From the IMG/VR virus record IMGVR_UViG_3300044846_001264, positions 1 to 24,711 of that record: a DNA stretch of 24,711 nt; one strand, written 5' to 3'. Both the position numbers and the translations under genes were made by a program. This document shows, in pieces, positions 21,864 through 24,711 of the stretch. The DNA is from a virus. Under the pieces are notes generated by a model. It saw nothing but the letters and a program-made list of their open reading frames with translations. It did no database searches and was not told the origin of the DNA. Position 1 is the stretch's first letter; every line of letters begins with the position of its first letter.

Positions 21864-24711
21864 TATGCCTCCAGTGTAGTTATTCGATTTTCTAGCTCTT
21901 CTACCTTAAGAATTGTTTCCTTTAGAGCTCCTACTACGTAAGGTAGTATATTAGTAGTAAGGATAGACTGGTACTCCGGATTTCCGTCTTTATCAACGGC
22001 ATCCTTTTCTCCCATAGTAAGCTCAGGGGTGCCATCAGCGCCAAATTCATGAGCGATAAAACCAACAACCTCTGTCTTATCTGGGTCATCTTTTAGATTG
22101 AAAACTCGAATTCTTTTTGATTTTATTACTTCAATAGATCCTGAATAGTCTCGTATATTTTCTTTAAGTCTGTAGTCAGAAGGAGCTCTAAAAGAAGGGC
22201 TTGCCGACGTACTTGCGTTAATTCCACCACGGTCTGCGCCATTTACAATGAGACGAATCATTTCAGTAGTGCCTGTTCCGGCTTCGTATTTGTGTAAAAA
22301 CAAAGGTATAGAGTTAAAACGTCTAGCAATAATTCCGCCAGTTGCTGTCAAGAACGTTCCCGCAGATTGCTCGTCGGAAGCGGAAGAATACACGCCCGTG
22401 TAGATGCTGTTTAACGGGTTACCAGCAACTCCGGTAAAAACGATATGTCGCTGTGTGTTTGAGGTTGCGGTGCCACCGTTAGCTACAAGATTTAAAGCGT
22501 AGCCGGATGCGGCGACAACTTCTAGCCCGCGACTGCGACCTGCATCTTCGTTGTTCATATAAACTGTTCCGGTAGCAGCGCCGCGGTTAAGAGTAATACC
22601 ACCTGCACCCATCTGTACAGAAACCGATTCACCATATATGTTTAACGCTGAAACAGAGAACGCACCGAAGCCGCCAAAGCCAGTACTGGTATCAGTCATA
22701 GTTACAGAGCCTGTTGAAGAGCTAATCGTAGTCGAGACGGTGCCGGTACCAATAGCAAGAGAGCCTCTAAAGGTAGCAGCGCCTGTAGAAGTAACTATAG
22801 AAAGAACGTTAACGCTGCTAGAGTTTGTAAAGTATAGTCCCGTGGTGTCCATCTGCACCTTAGGGTTTGATGCAGCAGTTCTTACTATAGCGCCTGTGAT
22901 AGTCTTACCATCAATTGCATCGGCTGAGATTTTTGTTCCTGTAATTGCTCCTGCGTTAATTTTGTCTGACTCAATAGCGTTAGCTTGAATCTTACCGGCG
23001 CTAATAGCATTGGCTTCAATAGCTGCAGCGGTTATAGCATTAGCGCCAATCTTACCGGCAATAATTGCGCCAGCTGCAATTTGGTTAGCACCAATTGCGT
23101 TGGCTGCAATCTTGTCACTGCTAATAGCGTTAGCAGCAATTTCTGTAGCGCTAATAGTTCCTGCAACTATCTTAGCCGCGGTAATAGCATTGGCTGCAAC
23201 TGCGTTTGCAGTTACCGCGCCTGCGGCGATACTTCCAGCAACAACTGCATTGGCTGCAATCTTTCCAGCTTGGATAGCATTGGCTGCAATTGTAGTTGCG
23301 GTTACCGCATTCGCATCTATCTTTCCAGCTGTGATAGCGTTAGCGCCAATAGTAGCTGCTGTAACTGCGCCTGCGTCAATTTTACCAGTTGTAATCGCAT
23401 TGGCTTGAATAGTTGCGGCAGTTACAGCATTTGCGGCAATTTTTCCAGCTTCTATAGCGCCTGCTTGAATAGTTGCTGCCGTTACGGCGTTAGCCGCGAT
23501 CTTCCCAGCTTCAATAGAACCTGCAGAAATCGTTGCCGCGGTAACAGCATTTGCATCAATTTTACCCGCTGTAATTGCATTGGCTGCGATCTTTACGGCA
23601 GTAATTGCGTTAGCTGCAATTGTTGTTGCTGTTACAGCGTTTGCATCTATCTTACTAGCGGTAATTGCATTAGCTTGTATGCTTGCGGCTACAACTGCGT
23701 TAGCAGCAATTTTAGTTTCTGTAATTGCGGCCGCTGCAATTGCCGCAGCGTCTACTGCATTAGCTGCAATAGAGCCAAGTGTAACCGCATTAGCTGCTAT
23801 TGCTCCAGCTGCAACTGCGTTGGCTCCAATTTTTCCAAGAATAACTGCGTTTGCGGCAAGTGCATTAGCGTTTACCGCATTTGCGGCAATCTTTCCAGCT
23901 TCAACTGCGTTAGCGCCAATTTTTGCAGCTGAGATTGCAGCGTCAGCAATTTTTGCCTGTGTAACTGCGTTAGGGCCCAGTTGAGATTCGGTAACCGCGT
24001 TAACCTGGATCATTGCCGAGGATACCGCGTTGGCTGCAATTGCTAACTCCGTTACCGCGTTAGCAAGAATTTTTTCTGCGTTGACCGCGCCGTTAGCTAT
24101 CTTATAGACGTCAATTGAGCCATCGGCAATTGCCGAAGCAGATACTATCTGTCCAGCAAAAGGCCAGGTGCTAAGTGTGTTAGCGATGAGGTCAGTGTCT
24201 ACTAGTCTGTTTACAGATGTAGATGACTGGGTAGAGGCTGTTGTAACTCCGCCGGCTAAGTTTACCGCTATAAACTTGTAGTAATACGTAGTAGCGTACG
24301 TTAGGTCTGTGTCTACATAGAGCTCTGGAGCGGCAAAAAGTTTTCCAATAGCTGTTGAAGTGCTAGGTGTAAATCCGCTTGTTAGAGATCTATGAATCTC
24401 GATATACGCGAAGGTGTCACCCATAACGTTGCCAAGATAGTCAAGACCGTTCCAACGAACAGTAACAGTTCCTAAACGAGTAGTTAGTTGAGGAGCGCTG
24501 GGACGATTCACAACTACAACAGATACCGGAGTTGTTAAGAATATCTCAGCAGAGTAGTCAGATCTATTGTCTGATTTATCATAAGCTTTTACCGCGTAAC
24601 GAATCGCTACGCCTTGCTTTAAGCCTTCGTGTGTGTACGTAAGATCTGTTACGGAGATTAAGAACTTCCAGTCATCTGTTACCAACGTGCGATAGAAAAT
24701 ATCGTAACCGA
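21863..24711 (-). CDS. Tail fibre / receptor-binding protein with S74 chaperone (5' partial)
   Basis: The frame is open to the right edge, so the N terminus is missing; residues are numbered from the codon at 24685. Residues 1-60 are the end of a fibronectin type III domain and 62-160 a second one (ending YYYKFIAVNLAG). Residues 188-597 are about 41 tandem 10-residue units (A-N-A-[VI]-x-A-x-x-I-x), probably a long trimeric fibre shaft. A beta-rich region follows, then at 836-940 an S74 intramolecular chaperone (SDYRLKENI with S836 and K841 as the likely self-cleavage dyad) ending in a coiled coil. The S74 domain drives trimerisation and is then cut off. This protein should be the host-recognition fibre. 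A TTG at 24685 is not a credible start because coding continues upstream. Confidence 0.9.
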   Translation of the reverse strand, partial: GYDIFYRTLVTDDWKFLISVTDLTYTHEGLKQGVAIRYAVKAYDKSDNRSDYSAEIFLTTPVSVVVVNRPSAPQLTTRLGTVTVRWNGLDYLGNVMGDTFAYIEIHRSLTSGFTPSTSTAIGKLFAAPELYVDTDLTYATTYYYKFIAVNLAGGVTTASTQSSTSVNRLVDTDLIANTLSTWPFAGQIVSASAIADGSIDVYKIANGAVNAEKILANAVTELAIAANAVSSAMIQVNAVTESQLGPNAVTQAKIADAAISAAKIGANAVEAGKIAANAVNANALAANAVILGKIGANAVAAGAIAANAVTLGSIAANAVDAAAIAAAAITETKIAANAVVAASIQANAITASKIDANAVTATTIAANAITAVKIAANAITAGKIDANAVTAATISAGSIEAGKIAANAVTAATIQAGAIEAGKIAANAVTAATIQANAITTGKIDAGAVTAATIGANAITAGKIDANAVTATTIAANAIQAGKIAANAVVAGSIAAGAVTANAVAANAITAAKIVAGTISATEIAANAISSDKIAANAIGANQIAAGAIIAGKIGANAITAAAIEANAISAGKIQANAIESDKINAGAITGTKISADAIDGKTITGAIVRTAASNPKVQMDTTGLYFTNSSSVNVLSIVTSTGAATFRGSLAIGTGTVSTTISSSTGSVTMTDTSTGFGGFGAFSVSALNIYGESVSVQMGAGGITLNRGAATGTVYMNNEDAGRSRGLEVVAASGYALNLVANGGTATSNTQRHIVFTGVAGNPLNSIYTGVYSSASDEQSAGTFLTATGGIIARRFNSIPLFLHKYEAGTGTTEMIRLIVNGADRGGINASTSASPSFRAPSDYRLKENIRDYSGSIEVIKSKRIRVFNLKDDPDKTEVVGFIAHEFGADGTPELTMGEKDAVDKDGNPEYQSILTTNILPYVVGALKETILKVEELENRITTLEA
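22121..22180 (-). other. S74 self-cleavage motif of the tail fibre
   Basis: The segment starting at S836 (codon 22180-22178) reads SDYRLKENI and marks the N-terminal edge of the intramolecular chaperone. In related tail fibres and the K1F endosialidase, the Ser-Lys pair cuts just before the Ser, releasing the chaperone after the trimer has folded. The mature fibre would then lack the last 105 residues. Confidence 0.75.
22895..24124 (-). repeat. About 41 tandem 30-base repeats in the tail fibre gene
   Basis: Imperfect direct repeats of 30 bases, each encoding ten residues with Asn-Ala-Val/Ile and Ile at fixed positions. The repeat phase holds through the array with no length change I could see by eye. 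Single units vary in the two or three exposed positions, for example AGKID, AATIQ and TTGKI. Such arrays allow length change by recombination between units. Confidence 0.9.

Noticed and set aside
22985-23984. Long + strand open frames (Cys/Ser/Asn-rich and Ala-rich) opposite the tail fibre
   Set aside because: They are shadows of the 30-base repeats: a strict repeat keeps stop codons out of several frames on both strands. Composition is absurd for a real protein and there is no ribosome-binding site.
22895-24124. CRISPR array
   Set aside because: The 30-base period is continuous with no unique spacers, and it encodes an in-frame protein repeat.
24683-24685. TTG at 24685 as start of the tail fibre gene
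   Set aside because: Coding continues without a stop to the right edge and completes a fibronectin-like strand (GYDIFYRT), so the gene is cut by the window.
1-24711. tRNA genes, integrase, repressor or IS elements
   Set aside because: The gaps between genes are all under 140 bases and none shows a tRNA-like fold; no gene resembles an integrase, transposase or lysogeny repressor.

Overview
The window is a piece of a tailed double-stranded DNA phage genome, or a prophage, infecting a member of the Actinomycetota. A WhiB-family regulator, a family restricted to actinobacteria and their phages, sits among a family-A DNA polymerase, recombination genes, nucleotide-metabolism genes and a tail-fibre gene with a C-terminal S74 chaperone. 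GC content looks moderate, and lower in the leftmost genes, so a high-GC Streptomyces- or Mycobacterium-type host is less likely than a low-GC (for example aquatic) actinobacterium. Genes are tightly packed with ATGA, TAATG or 8-base overlaps. No integrase, repressor, tRNA or CRISPR was seen.

Layout. Positions 1-4242 (+ strand) hold the end of an upstream gene and four overlapping sugar genes: a GT4-type glycosyltransferase, two GT25-type enzymes, and a GT2-TPR-methyltransferase fusion. This block is visibly AT-rich, especially 86-2570. It meets a convergent glycosyltransferase (4239-5126, - strand) that resembles the N-terminal domain of animal collagen galactosyltransferases. Everything from 4239 to the right edge is on the - strand. 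Reading right to left along transcription, it holds: a long tail-fibre gene entering from the right edge (21863-24711); a coiled-coil protein; a Cys/His protein; then a nucleotide and replication block. That block contains a thymidylate-kinase-like/UDG-like fusion, a thymidylate synthase homologue, a 61-residue protein, dCMP deaminase, DNA polymerase A, a RuvC-like resolvase, an SNF2 helicase, a Cas4/RecB-like nuclease, a Sak4-like ATPase and a DUF669-like ssDNA-binding candidate. After these come two paralogous GT-B glycosyltransferases, a dimeric dUTPase/dCTPase-like enzyme, small proteins, a C5-cytosine methyltransferase, a homologue of the MSMEG_6728/pyrimidine-dimer-glycosylase family, and the WhiB operon.

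Best candidate system. Taken together, 9284-21055 encode counterparts of the T4 pathway for glucosylated 5-hydroxymethylcytosine DNA. There is an all-alpha NTP pyrophosphatase (compare T4 gp56 dCTPase), a thymidylate synthase homologue whose base-selecting Asn is Asp179 (as in T4 dCMP hydroxymethylase gp42, which has the same Cys148/Asp179 pair), and a deoxynucleotide kinase fused to a UDG-like domain. There are also two tandem GT-B proteins whose layout follows T4 beta-glucosyltransferase. The residues and gene order are seen directly. The family comparisons rest on remembered sequences, and the modified base itself is an inference. The five sugar genes at the left could extend such a sugar or decorate virions or the host surface; the window alone cannot decide.
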